In this document: positions 16,380 through 25,114 of the stretch, one piece after another | Layout: each line of letters opens with the position of its first letter | Numbering within the stretch: the stretch's first letter is position 1 | From: Sphingobacterium athyrii | GTDB taxonomy: Bacteria > Bacteroidota > Bacteroidia > Sphingobacteriales > Sphingobacteriaceae | Reading direction: 5' to 3' | Assembly: GCF_003071065.1 (NCBI RefSeq) | Contig: NZ_QCXX01000005.1 | Location: 400,198 to 464,197 of the forward strand | DNA length: 64,000 nt | Position numbers and translations under genes: made by a program | Notes under the pieces: generated by a model | The model's input: the letters and a program-made list of their open reading frames with translations, nothing else | Databases searched by the model: none | What the model was told of the DNA's origin: nothing

Positions 16380-18701
16380 ATGTATGATTTAAAAAACATA
16401 GAGACTTGGGAATCAAAGTTTGGATTGCTGCCAATCAAATTAGACCCTCTTATTCAGGAGGATAAGTTTCTGATGTTAAATGGAGGGGTTGGAGATTTTT
16501 GTTTGAGAACTTCGTCTTTTGAAAAAGGGAATATTGAGCAAATTTTCCAAGAATCATGGTCAACAAATACAAAAAACTTTTTATTTATTGGTGAAGATTC
16601 TATTGAAGTAACCAATTGGTATGATAGCAAGATAGAAAATATTTCTAAAAGCAGAGTTAACTTAAATCTTGAACAATTTTATAAATATTTATCATCCAAA
16701 TCATATAAAACACAAAATGATGTTGTTCCCTTTATACTAGATATATTCAGACAACTTCGAAATATTACTTTTGAAAAGCAAGATTCTTCTGAAGCGATTA
16801 ATTTATTATTTCATTTACTAATAAGTTTAGAAGAAGATTACACTCATATTGATACGAAAAAATGGGGAATATCTGAATCAAATTTTCCAGATAAATTTGA
16901 CTATTTCGTAGGGCTTATAAATCAAGGTGTGAGAAATATTAAGCCCAATCTAGATCTTATATTGAGGCACACTTCTGGAGTCTTATTTCAAGAGGCACAT
17001 CGTGAAGTGATTTATTTTAATCCTCAGAGAGATTTATTTGGGGGTGTTTCTAGTAGATTAGAAACGAAATTAGATGCATATTCGAGTATCCATTATACAC
17101 CACAATATATTGCTAGAAGCATCGTTGAAAATGCACTTAAATCATTTGATTTAGAAACTAAAGAAATAAAAATTTTAGACCCTTCATGTGGTTCCTCAGA
17201 GTTTTTAATAGAGGTGCTAAAACAACTGAAAAATAAGAATTACAATGGGAAGATCACTGTAAAAGGGTTTGATACCTCAGATAGTGCTATTAGAACATCG
17301 AACTTTTTATTGACGTATGAGAACCGTAAACAGTGGAACAATGAAATTGTAGTCGAAATAAAGAAGGTCAAAGATTCTTTGATTGAAGATTGGGGGAAAA
17401 ATGATATAATATTGATGAATCCTCCATTCGTTTCTTGGGAATTATTGAAGGAGAAAGAGAGTCGCGATAACGTCTTAAATATTTTGGAGGATGTTATTAA
17501 GAGAGCTCGACCAAATCAAGCGACAGCTTTTTTTTATAAAGCTTGTTTATCGCTTAATGATGGTGGCATAATTGGGTGTGTTTTACCAACATCTATATTT
17601 AACTCGGAGATTTACCAAGAATTAAGAATCAAACTTAACAATGAGTTATCATTTAAGGTTTTAGCAAAGCTTGGAAACTATGTTTTTGAGGATGCTTTAA
17701 CTGATGTTAGTTTATTTATTGCAACAAAGGCACATTCGATATTATTACCTCAACTGCTATGGACGAGAAATGAAAAGGGTGTAGTTCAGGATGCGTTAAG
17801 GGAATTTAGAAAAATGAATTCAAATAATGAACTATCTGTTGATAGTAAGTCTTATAGCATTTATACTCCTTCTCATTTTCCAATTTTGAATAAGAGCTGG
17901 AAGATTATCTCCCTGAGGGAGAACGAATTTATAAAGGAGCTTGGTATTTTTAATAAAGCTGAAAAATTATCTCCTATTTCAGAGGTTTTTGATATCAATC
18001 AAGGAGCTCTTTTAGGAATAAAAAATGTTTTCAAGATTTCTTCTGATGACTATGAATTATTGCCAAAGCAAGAAAAAAAATATTTTCGCCCCATTTTGAC
18101 TAATAATTCGATTAGAAACGGAAAAATTTCGGTGTATGAATATGTTTGGTTCCCATATAATAAAAGCGGTTTAATTTTTAAAGATGAAAATGAGCTAGAG
18201 GATTTGAGTTTTTTTAAAACAAATCTTTTGCAAAATAAAGAGATACTTGAAAAGAGAGCTGGTATCACTCATTGGTGGGCATTGACGAGACCTAGGAACT
18301 GGCAATTTATTAAAGAGCCTAGGTTATTTTCTTCAAGATTCGGAAGTTCAAGTTCATTTGGTTTTGATAAAGAAGGGAACTGTGTAATTGAAGAAGGTAA
18401 TGCTTTCATTCCAAAAAGAACATTTGATTCTGCCGATTATTATTTTTATTTGGCTTGTTTTAGTAGTAGTGTATTTGACTTATTACTGTCGATATATTCT
18501 AAACCGATAATGTCGGGTTATGATCTTGGTAAAATTCAAATCAAAAATATTCCTATTCCGAATATTAATAAAAATTTATTAAAACAAGAACCTGCTTATT
18601 TAAAATTAGTTCAACTTGGTGAAGAGTTGCAAAATGGAAATTCTATTGTTAAGCCAGTTATAGATGATATTTTGAGGTCCTATTTCTATCCGAATTTTTA
18701 A
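16380..18701 (+). CDS. N6-adenine DNA methyltransferase (type II/IIG-like)
   Basis: This 773-aa protein has the gamma-class order of motifs: motif X (HYTPQYIARSIVE, 238-250), motif I for SAM binding (ILDPSCGSSEFL, 266-277) and the catalytic NPPF (347-350). About 235 residues precede motif X; they carry no PD-(D/E)xK or other nuclease motif that I can see. The C-terminal 300 residues fit a target-recognition domain (WFPYNKSGLIF, then ITHWWALTRPRNWQF and LFSSRFGSSSSFGF). It should methylate adenine in a specific sequence, acting alone or in restriction. It is followed after 6 bases by a 208-aa unknown gene, which may supply the other activity. The composition is strongly AT-rich, consistent with transfer. 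Confidence 0.88.
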   Translation: MYDLKNIETWESKFGLLPIKLDPLIQEDKFLMLNGGVGDFCLRTSSFEKGNIEQIFQESWSTNTKNFLFIGEDSIEVTNWYDSKIENISKSRVNLNLEQFYKYLSSKSYKTQNDVVPFILDIFRQLRNITFEKQDSSEAINLLFHLLISLEEDYTHIDTKKWGISESNFPDKFDYFVGLINQGVRNIKPNLDLILRHTSGVLFQEAHREVIYFNPQRDLFGGVSSRLETKLDAYSSIHYTPQYIARSIVENALKSFDLETKEIKILDPSCGSSEFLIEVLKQLKNKNYNGKITVKGFDTSDSAIRTSNFLLTYENRKQWNNEIVVEIKKVKDSLIEDWGKNDIILMNPPFVSWELLKEKESRDNVLNILEDVIKRARPNQATAFFYKACLSLNDGGIIGCVLPTSIFNSEIYQELRIKLNNELSFKVLAKLGNYVFEDALTDVSLFIATKAHSILLPQLLWTRNEKGVVQDALREFRKMNSNNELSVDSKSYSIYTPSHFPILNKSWKIISLRENEFIKELGIFNKAEKLSPISEVFDINQGALLGIKNVFKISSDDYELLPKQEKKYFRPILTNNSIRNGKISVYEYVWFPYNKSGLIFKDENELEDLSFFKTNLLQNKEILEKRAGITHWWALTRPRNWQFIKEPRLFSSRFGSSSSFGFDKEGNCVIEEGNAFIPKRTFDSADYYFYLACFSSSVFDLLLSIYSKPIMSGYDLGKIQIKNIPIPNINKNLLKQEPAYLKLVQLGEELQNGNSIVKPVIDDILRSYFYPNF

Positions 18702-18707
18702 ATATTT

Positions 18708-19334
18708 ATGAGTGATTTTTTAGGAATTGTCGAAGCAATAAATAAAGAATGTAAGGTTTTATTTATTGAAAATTTTAAACTGTTGCCTTCAAAGGGGCAT
18801 CATAATATTTATGTATATAGAACTTTTGGAAACGCTTCGGCTTTAAATAGATATGATTATGAACCCGTTAAAGTGTTAAGATGGTTTGATAATTTTTGGG
18901 TTTATGTTGAGGTCAAATTTATTATTGAAAAATCGAAAATAGTCAATAGAAATATTGAGAATACTCACACAAACATATCATTATCTGTTTATGAAGGACA
19001 AGAAGGGGATGATATGAAAATACAACTATTCCGTGCTGAATGGGATGATATGAATAATCCAGAGGAGAAACACTCACAGCCACATTGGCATATAACTTCC
19101 AGTCAAGCAATTGAGAAAACATTTGAAGAGTATTCCAGTCATTTTGATGATGGTGATTTCATTTCTTTATTGGAGAAGGAAAAAGATAAAGTTTTTGATG
19201 TAAAAAAAATCCATTTTGCAATGAATGGTAACTGGCAAGATAATCAGACCCATGTACACCCGATTAGGAGTGCCGATCAGGTTACGAAATGGCTCAAAGG
19301 ATTACTTGCCCATATAAGACTAGAACTAGTATAA
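18708..19334 (+). CDS. Unknown protein paired with the methyltransferase
   Basis: This 208-aa soluble protein follows the methyltransferase by 6 bases, surely co-transcribed. I do not recognise it. It has two His-rich motifs: PHWHI at 125-129 (after LFRAEWDDMNNPEEKHSQ) and THVHP at 181-185, plus HH at 31-32. Such spaced His pairs could bind a metal and form a hydrolase or nuclease centre, but no named nuclease motif is present. The tight pairing suggests a restriction partner, specificity helper or a defence effector controlled by methylation. This is inference from position only. Confidence 0.72.
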   Translation: MSDFLGIVEAINKECKVLFIENFKLLPSKGHHNIYVYRTFGNASALNRYDYEPVKVLRWFDNFWVYVEVKFIIEKSKIVNRNIENTHTNISLSVYEGQEGDDMKIQLFRAEWDDMNNPEEKHSQPHWHITSSQAIEKTFEEYSSHFDDGDFISLLEKEKDKVFDVKKIHFAMNGNWQDNQTHVHPIRSADQVTKWLKGLLAHIRLELV

Positions 19335-19496
19335 TATTTATATAATCATTATTGAGAAACAGCTTTAAAATTTAAAAAAGTGTTTCCATATTACAGATTA
19401 ACAATCTTTTAAGTCCAATTAGTATGAATAGAATGGTTAAAGTAAATATTTAACATTGTTGCAAAGAAATCCTAAATAGACCATTATAAAAATTTT

Positions 19497-19541
19497 AAAT
19501 CCCACTCACGAAACCCTCCAAGTTTCAAGTGAGTGGGATTT
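19497..19541. terminator. Terminator after methyltransferase pair
   Basis: A 13-bp stem (AAATCCCACTCAC and complement, 19497-19509 and 19529-19541) is followed by TTT. It separates the rightward pair from the leftward 173-aa gene. Confidence 0.8.
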
Positions 19542-19597
19542 TTAGTTAGATGTAGGACGAGTTATAAAGGTAGATGTAGGACGGTCGAAATCTTCTC

Positions 19598-20119
19598 TTA
19601 CCAAAAGCGAAGCCACCTCGGCAGAAAAGAACATTTATTCTTTAATATCTCTTTTTTGACCAAAATCCCTTTTTCAAAGGTTAAATGGATCTCTTTCTTG
19701 TACACTGTATCGCAATAATCCTCACTAGTAAGCTTTACACGCTGTATTAATCTTATCTCTCCTGAAAACCATTCAGCAAAAACGTTCTGCTGATTTGGAA
19801 ACAGATGATTAAGGCTAATACTTTTGGTCTCGTAGCATAATTCAGGGCTGAATTCATTTTTTTCAATTTGATAAATTCTGATCGCTCCAGAAAAATGAGT
19901 TAGAAACAACTTATTGTCTGAAATGACCCATAATCCACTATAACCCCTCCAACAATTAGAAGCTATTGGTTGAAATTCAATATTCTGCGTTTGTAAATAT
20001 TGATCCAATGGTTCGGCATAGAGACCTTGATACCTTTTTCCTTTATAAATGAATTCTTCGGGTTTTTGTGCCGTCATACTTGTTGGTTTAATGCCTCTCG
20101 AAATGAGAGGCATTGTCAT
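19598..20119 (-). CDS. Unknown protein with GYSGLW motif, element cargo
   Basis: This product is 173 aa from the ATG at 20119, or 159 aa from 20077. A 10-bp hairpin (AATGCCTCTC/GAGAGGCATT, 20090-20114) lies within the first 14 codons and favours the later start. The core NCWRGYSGLWVISDNKLFLTHF (about 55-76), followed by FAEWFSGEIRL, gives a beta-rich fold. I recall similar sequences as small orphan proteins near contact-toxin immunity genes, but cannot confirm this. The basic, Trp-rich C-terminus is distinctive. It is upstream of no obvious toxin. Confidence 0.6.
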   Translation of the reverse strand: MTMPLISRGIKPTSMTAQKPEEFIYKGKRYQGLYAEPLDQYLQTQNIEFQPIASNCWRGYSGLWVISDNKLFLTHFSGAIRIYQIEKNEFSPELCYETKSISLNHLFPNQQNVFAEWFSGEIRLIQRVKLTSEDYCDTVYKKEIHLTFEKGILVKKEILKNKCSFLPRWLRFW

Positions 20120-20143
20120 AATTTATTAAGTAGGGTAAATAAG

Positions 20144-20410
20144 TTAATCCCATTCATCCTCGGCAGAAATGCGCATTTCTATGAAGATTATTATTAATGC
20201 GTCGATTATCCAAAATGCAATTGTGCCTTCTTTATCAAAATTGAAGATACTTACTTGAAATACCCTTGTTATCGAATGAATGAAATCTTGTTCAGCTTTT
20301 AAAAGATATAACACAAAGCCGATGACGATTGACAATAGATAAGACGCGATTAGTAAAACGATTGTTATAAAAAATGGGGCCAGCAATTGAGCCATTCCTT
20401 TTGAATGCAT
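20144..20410 (-). CDS. Small membrane protein, element cargo
   Basis: This 88-aa protein has two or three hydrophobic helices (about 7-38 and 63-77) and an acidic C-terminus (ISAEDEWD). It lies between the lipoprotein gene (38-base gap) and the 173-aa gene (24-base gap) on the same strand, so the three may be one transcript. I do not recognise it. Confidence 0.6.
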   Translation of the reverse strand: MHSKGMAQLLAPFFITIVLLIASYLLSIVIGFVLYLLKAEQDFIHSITRVFQVSIFNFDKEGTIAFWIIDALIIIFIEMRISAEDEWD

Positions 20411-20448
20411 ACTTAAAAGTTTAATATTAGGATGAAGAAGTGTGAGGA

Positions 20449-21276
20449 TTATTCACACTGATAATTATATTTATAGATATCTGAGCTGTTCGGAATAACT
20501 TCTATAACGTTTCCACTTTGGTCGGCTTTAGAATCGTAATATCGAGTTTTATTATCGGTATTATTAATAGGAGGAGTCATAGATTCCACCATATTTTTCG
20601 ATGTAATTCCAAAATAACCCAGTGAATACAGGAGATTTTCACTGTCATCAACAGAAGATGCATTTTCAAATAATTCTAGATATGCTGAGTTATAAAGTGG
20701 AGCTTTAAATTTTGTGAAAGTGAATGTTTCTGTAAAAGTTCCTTTCAAGGTCTTTGGCTCATTTAATAATGAGGTTGTTCCCACGATTTTCACCAAATTT
20801 CCATTCTCATAAATCAATTCTCGTGTAGTTTTAGTTGGGCCATAGAAATAATTGTCATCCTCAGATGTTATCAATGCTAATTGATTTGATGAATTATAGG
20901 AGTAATTGACCTGAGGTTCATTGGTATTGTAGGGATTCTTTCTAAGTGTGTTTATAATTAAACCTTTATTGTTCAATGTGTAAATTACATCGAGATCATC
21001 CTCAGAATATTTAATGGTATTGCTTTCATATGTAAATCTGCCAAATTTTATCGTGTTTTTATATTTCTTCTCAATCTTAGAAACTCGATTTTGTGAATCA
21101 TAATAGAACGTAGATGTCTCCTCATAATAAGTCCCTTGAGGCCCTTCACCTATTAATTGCACAAAAGACAATGTTTTACAATTCTTATTTTGTGGGTGTT
21201 CTTCGTCTGTTGGATTATTCTTAGAACAGCTTACAAATACACTGACGATCAGTAATAAAAAAGATATTTTTTTCAT
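20449..21276 (-). CDS. Lipoprotein with repeated YD-like strands (DUF4595-like)
   Basis: This 275-aa lipoprotein has a signal ending in VSCS (Cys17). The body shows repeated beta-hairpin motifs of the kind STFYYDSQNRVSKI, NYSYNSSNQLALI and ELIYENGNLVKI, typical of Bacteroidota DUF4595-like surface proteins that resemble YD/RHS repeats. It is predicted to sit on the outer membrane. Its role in a mobile element is unknown. The 413-base region upstream holds a structured-RNA candidate. Confidence 0.75.
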   Translation of the reverse strand: MKKISFLLLIVSVFVSCSKNNPTDEEHPQNKNCKTLSFVQLIGEGPQGTYYEETSTFYYDSQNRVSKIEKKYKNTIKFGRFTYESNTIKYSEDDLDVIYTLNNKGLIINTLRKNPYNTNEPQVNYSYNSSNQLALITSEDDNYFYGPTKTTRELIYENGNLVKIVGTTSLLNEPKTLKGTFTETFTFTKFKAPLYNSAYLELFENASSVDDSENLLYSLGYFGITSKNMVESMTPPINNTDNKTRYYDSKADQSGNVIEVIPNSSDIYKYNYQCE

Positions 21277-21689
21277 AAAATCTAATATGTATAAACCGCT
21301 TTGCCCAGAACGGTAGATCTTGATAAAGCGATGGGCATGAAATGTCGCTTATAAAAGTAAATTCATTTGTGAGTTGGGTTTTACGGGAATCCGTACTGTA
21401 ATGGTCAATTCATTTAGGATGCTGATTTAACATCGATTCATCCCCTATCGATCGGTTAATAATAAAAAAGCGTGGGACGTAACCTAGAGCTGAATTGCTG
21501 AGAGAGGTACCTAGGAGAACCCTGCACAAACAAAACAGATAGGCACGTCCCACGCTTATATATAGCGTAGAACGTCACCTTATCCGCTCTTGTTGTGCAA
21601 TTGAAAATTTCCTAGGTTTTCTCTTTCACAAGAACTTCAAGCTAACGCTTTATTTCTTCAATATTTTAATACAATACAAAGATAAATAA
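21277..21689. other. Gene-free region between lipoprotein and RadC-like gene
   Basis: No ORF is supported. It contains the structured-RNA candidate at 21464-21670 and its promoter-like box, plus the lipoprotein upstream region. Confidence 0.6.
21464..21670 (-). ncRNA. Candidate structured small RNA
   Basis: A 13-bp perfect stem (AAGCGTGGGACGT and its complement, 21468-21480 and 21545-21557) encloses 64 nt with an inner CCTAG/CTAGG stem (21483-21487, 21511-21515). On the minus strand the outer stem runs into CTTTTTT, as in a terminator. A minus-strand -7 box TATCTTTG (21677-21684), with a TTTG 22 bases further up (21707-21710), lies just after the RadC stop. It predicts an RNA of about 200 nt starting near 21670. 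It could instead be a 5' leader of the lipoprotein gene. I do not recognise it as a known family. Confidence 0.45.
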
Positions 21690-22157
21690 TTATTGATTAT
21701 CAATGTCAAAATATCCTTCATCTTTTAAACTGAGGTATTTGTCAGGCGTTACTATCAGATGGTCGCAGATTTCGATATCTAAGAACTTGCCTGCATCAAT
21801 TGCTTTCTTTGTGATTGCTCTATCGGCAGAACTTGGTTGTAATTGCTCCGATGGATGATTGTGTGCCAGTATTATTTTAGAAGCAGATGCTTTCAGCGCA
21901 ATGGAAAAGATAACTTTCATATCCACTGGAACGAAATCCTTGCCTCCTCTTGCTAGGTCTATAATTCCTAGTACCTTGTTCACATTGTTAAGCAAGATAA
22001 CTTTAAACTCTTCTAAAAAGCTCATAACTGATCTGTCCCAGACCTGCATCAATATTTTGTAGGCTTGTTGTGAATTGGTAATTAATGGACATTCTGAAAT
22101 TTTAAATTCGGGAACGAACTCGACCCGAATTTCTGAAACATTTAGTAGATTTTTCAT
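21690..22157 (-). CDS. RadC-like JAB/MPN-domain protein
   Basis: This 155-aa protein consists of the JAB/MPN metalloprotease-like domain only. The zinc motif is HNHPSEQLQPSSAD: His99, His101 and Asp112, with Glu50 (EEFKVILL) as the usual upstream acid. The N-terminal helix-hairpin-helix of full RadC is missing; this short form is very common on integrative elements of Bacteroidota. Its biochemical role is unsettled; the name RadC reflects homology, not proven DNA repair. It is transcribed towards the structured-RNA region. Confidence 0.9.
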   Translation of the reverse strand: MKNLLNVSEIRVEFVPEFKISECPLITNSQQAYKILMQVWDRSVMSFLEEFKVILLNNVNKVLGIIDLARGGKDFVPVDMKVIFSIALKASASKIILAHNHPSEQLQPSSADRAITKKAIDAGKFLDIEICDHLIVTPDKYLSLKDEGYFDIDNQ

Positions 22158-22640
22158 GGTTTGATTGTGTTTTTAATAAATGATTTCCAAGTAGGTTGAC
22201 GTCGGGGGATGATAATTTACACCTGTCGTGCGTAAAACACATATATTAGATTCAATGGCTGTGCATTAACTTCGGATTATTTGCCAAACAGTGCCTTATT
22301 CTATTAGAGAGGGGGCGTTTATAAAAGGTAGGTATATAGGTATTTACGAATTAGGTAAAAAACAGATTACTATAATTATTTGATATATAGCGAAATAAAG
22401 TGGATGACTTTTCTAGACTAGAAATGCCCTCTAATTGAAAAAGCAATATTTTTCGGTTGGGATCAGGTTATTATATTAACCGCTTTCAAGACACCTGCAA
22501 AGCAAAAAACAGGCTCAAAAATTTCATCCTCCGTATGGATTAGAAATTTTTGAAATCCTGTTTTTATATCGATGATTTGAGAACAGTAATTTTCCCCAAA
22601 AGCCCCTTTTTAGGGGCCGGGAATTTACTGTTCCGACAGG
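22158..22640. other. Gene-free region with inverted repeats
   Basis: It contains an inverted pair of the element's recurring motif (CTTATTCTATTAGAGAGGGG at 22295-22314 and GCCCTCTAATTGAAAAAGC at 22426-22444). A hairpin with AAAAACAGG/CCTGTTTTT arms lies at 22505-22566. A long GC-containing hairpin follows at 22581-22633 (GAACAGTAA/TTACTGTTC with GCCCC-TTTTTA-GGGGC inside), which may terminate the helicase gene. Confidence 0.6.
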
Positions 22641-24434
22641 CTATTTATGTGATAAGATAGTATGCTTCCATATTTTCTTCTCTTTTCTTCTTTCACTTAT
22701 ATCCATAAAGTTTCGAGCTTCTTCGATGGTGGATCTGATTGAGAGGTTATGTTTTTTAATCAAAGTACTAAAAACATTCCTTAATTCTTTACCTTCAAAT
22801 TTGGATCCAATAGGGAAGGTATTTCTCATTTCCTCTATGAATTCAAAATCACTTCGTTCGGCTTCTATACGCTTCGCTTTGATTAGTTTTTCAACATCCC
22901 TTTTTGTGTTGCATCCATCTAATTCTTCCATTAATCCCAATTCAGCAACCTTAATAAGTTCAGAATAGTAGAACCTGTAGGATGAATAGATTTCCGCATG
23001 AATTCTCTGGCTTTTACCATCGTCTTTACTCTTTTCATAAGCGGTCATTATCCTTTTAAAATCCCCTATCCTAGACTTATATGTCTTAAATACTTTGCCA
23101 GTAACTATGTCATCCGAGCTTACGTAAAAGGGCTGACTGGTATGATTGACTTGAAAATAGTTGATATCGGTATTTATAATCCTTGTTTTTATATACTCAT
23201 TTACAATGGACTCCTCTTCAGTATAATAGTACTTTGTCCGGTTATGATAAATGAAATTATCATATTTGAAATAGCTCTTTTTCCCGAATTCGTCCAGAAA
23301 TTCATTGAAAGGGAGAGTTTTTAAAGTGAGTTTTAATACTTCCTTTACAGCCTTATTAGTTGTTGTCCTCTCATACTGAAAAATGGTGTTATAAATTCTT
23401 TCTGCACAATTTAGAAACGTCTCAGCGTCATCGATAGATTTACAGTTCAGGTTTTTATCAAAGTTTGTTAAGATGGATACGTTTGTCTGACATGCCCGAT
23501 TTCTAAATCGTCCAATTATCTGTATCGCATCAGAATGAGGGTCGATCACCGAATGCTCTGCAATATTGAGGTCTGTAATAATATATACGTCGGCATCATA
23601 AGCGATATTTATATCAACGGCCGTGAAAAATCGACAGGTAAAGAAGTTGAATTTCTTAAAAGTATTTTCTTCAATTTCAGCGTAGGCTGATACGCTTTCG
23701 CTGATACCATCAAGAGCTTTTTCAGAACAATAAATTGCGCTCTCAGATTTGATTTTTAGGAGGTTTATTATTTTCTCCACACCTCTAGTACTATTGAAAA
23801 ATATGAATTTCTTATTCTGAGAATCTTTCGCAAGGTTATTGAACAACTCATACACATTATTTGTAGTGTATAAATTTATAGGCTTAGCAATATCATAATC
23901 TGGTATTATTGATATTTCTTCAAATCCGTTTTCTATAAACCTCGGATCTGATGGTCTGACGGCTGTAGCTGAAATAAAGGACTTTCCCTTGTGATCAAAA
24001 AAGTAACCTAAGGGGTTTACAATATCCTCTCTATAATCAATATCTTTCGTTACTTTATCGCATTCGTCAAATAATACAAAGAAATCTTCTAAAATATTGT
24101 AAGGGGTCTGGTTAAACCATGTTGCTTGCATTATCTTGATGTATGATTCCGGTGTTACAATTAGCTTTTTGTATTCAATTGAGGTATCGTTGAGATATTG
24201 CTCAATCATCTTCACCGAAACGTCCTTATAAATACCCAAAGCCTTGGTGTGTGTACGACACTTTTTTATAATAACAGGAACATTTGGTTCGATGATTATA
24301 GAGTGGCGTTTTGCTTTAAGTTCCAATGTAGTTGCACCAATTCCAGTCAGGTTTTTATAAATAATAGTATTCGATGGAATTTCTGGAATAATATCGCCTA
24401 AAAATTGATTTTTTGAAATCTTTAGATTTTTCAT
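22641..24434 (-). CDS. Helicase-like SF2 ATPase with altered P-loop
   Basis: This 597-aa protein shows SF2 helicase motifs in order: motif I region TGIGATTLELKAKR (30-43), Walker B DECD (123-126), motif III SATA (155-158) and motif VI QIIGRFRNR (305-313). The P-loop reads GIGATT where GxGKT is expected, so the usual ATP-binding lysine is absent; a nearby Lys40 or Lys42 might substitute. The C-terminal 280 residues are helical and unknown. Similar lysine-less helicase-like proteins are, to my memory, carried by Bacteroidota elements and phages, perhaps for replication. Genes for two unknown proteins lie upstream on the same strand. Confidence 0.75.
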   Translation of the reverse strand: MKNLKISKNQFLGDIIPEIPSNTIIYKNLTGIGATTLELKAKRHSIIIEPNVPVIIKKCRTHTKALGIYKDVSVKMIEQYLNDTSIEYKKLIVTPESYIKIMQATWFNQTPYNILEDFFVLFDECDKVTKDIDYREDIVNPLGYFFDHKGKSFISATAVRPSDPRFIENGFEEISIIPDYDIAKPINLYTTNNVYELFNNLAKDSQNKKFIFFNSTRGVEKIINLLKIKSESAIYCSEKALDGISESVSAYAEIEENTFKKFNFFTCRFFTAVDINIAYDADVYIITDLNIAEHSVIDPHSDAIQIIGRFRNRACQTNVSILTNFDKNLNCKSIDDAETFLNCAERIYNTIFQYERTTTNKAVKEVLKLTLKTLPFNEFLDEFGKKSYFKYDNFIYHNRTKYYYTEEESIVNEYIKTRIINTDINYFQVNHTSQPFYVSSDDIVTGKVFKTYKSRIGDFKRIMTAYEKSKDDGKSQRIHAEIYSSYRFYYSELIKVAELGLMEELDGCNTKRDVEKLIKAKRIEAERSDFEFIEEMRNTFPIGSKFEGKELRNVFSTLIKKHNLSIRSTIEEARNFMDISERRKEKKIWKHTILSHK

Positions 24435-24474
24435 CTGAATTTAAATTAGGGGGAGGTTTCCCTCCCCTTTTAGA

Positions 24475-24927
24475 TTAAAGTTGTGTTTCGGATTCTTTTT
24501 GGTTTTTAATCGCTTTTGCGTTGTTTTTGATGATTTCAAAGTCATTATTTTCTTCATCAGCTGAGGCCTCTGCGATCAATCCTTCAAGATCAACTTCAAT
24601 TTTATGTGTTGCTAATAAGGCTCTAAATTTATCAAAACCATCAAAGCAGATAACTGTATAGCTGGTTCCGCCACCATTTACAAATCGAAGATTTACGTAG
24701 ACAAATGTGATTTGATCTTCTTCTGTAGTGTAATCAAATGGAGATAGTTGTATTGGCACTCCATTCTGTAAATCTGAGAATAATTTTTCCAGTTTACGTT
24801 TCTCAAATTTTGATAATTTAGAAAGATGCTCTGTAAAAGATACTTTCGTTATAATCCCATTTTTAGGGTTATTTTCAACAAAAAAAGTTTTGTTGTTAAT
24901 AGATTTTATTTTAAAATCTTTCATCAT
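24475..24927 (-). CDS. Hypothetical protein, element cargo
   Basis: This 150-aa (149 from the second ATG at 24924) soluble protein has a beta-rich middle (ITFVYVNLRFVNGGGTSYTVICFDG) and an acidic C-terminal tail followed by a KNAKAIKNQKE segment. It lies 40 bases upstream of the helicase-like gene and is probably co-transcribed with it. I do not recognise the family. It may act with the helicase. Confidence 0.65.
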   Translation of the reverse strand: MMKDFKIKSINNKTFFVENNPKNGIITKVSFTEHLSKLSKFEKRKLEKLFSDLQNGVPIQLSPFDYTTEEDQITFVYVNLRFVNGGGTSYTVICFDGFDKFRALLATHKIEVDLEGLIAEASADEENNDFEIIKNNAKAIKNQKESETQL

Positions 24928-25114
24928 CTAATCGTGTAAAAATAATATTTTTGTCAACCCAGTTCGTCTCCACATCAACACTTGGCGCCTTATTGTTTTT
25001 GTGTTATCCCTTTCGGACAATACAAAGGTGCAAACAACGAAATAGGGGGCAATCTTTTCGTTTTTTAAAGATCACCCCCCATTGAAAATAAGGTTAAAAA
25101 AATCTTGAAGGAAT

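Noticed and set aside
21468..21557. TPP riboswitch, because GCTGAGAGAGG and ACCCTG strings are present
   Set aside because: The strings are not in the order or spacing of the TPP aptamer, and the 13-bp closing stem and neighbouring genes do not fit thiamine control.
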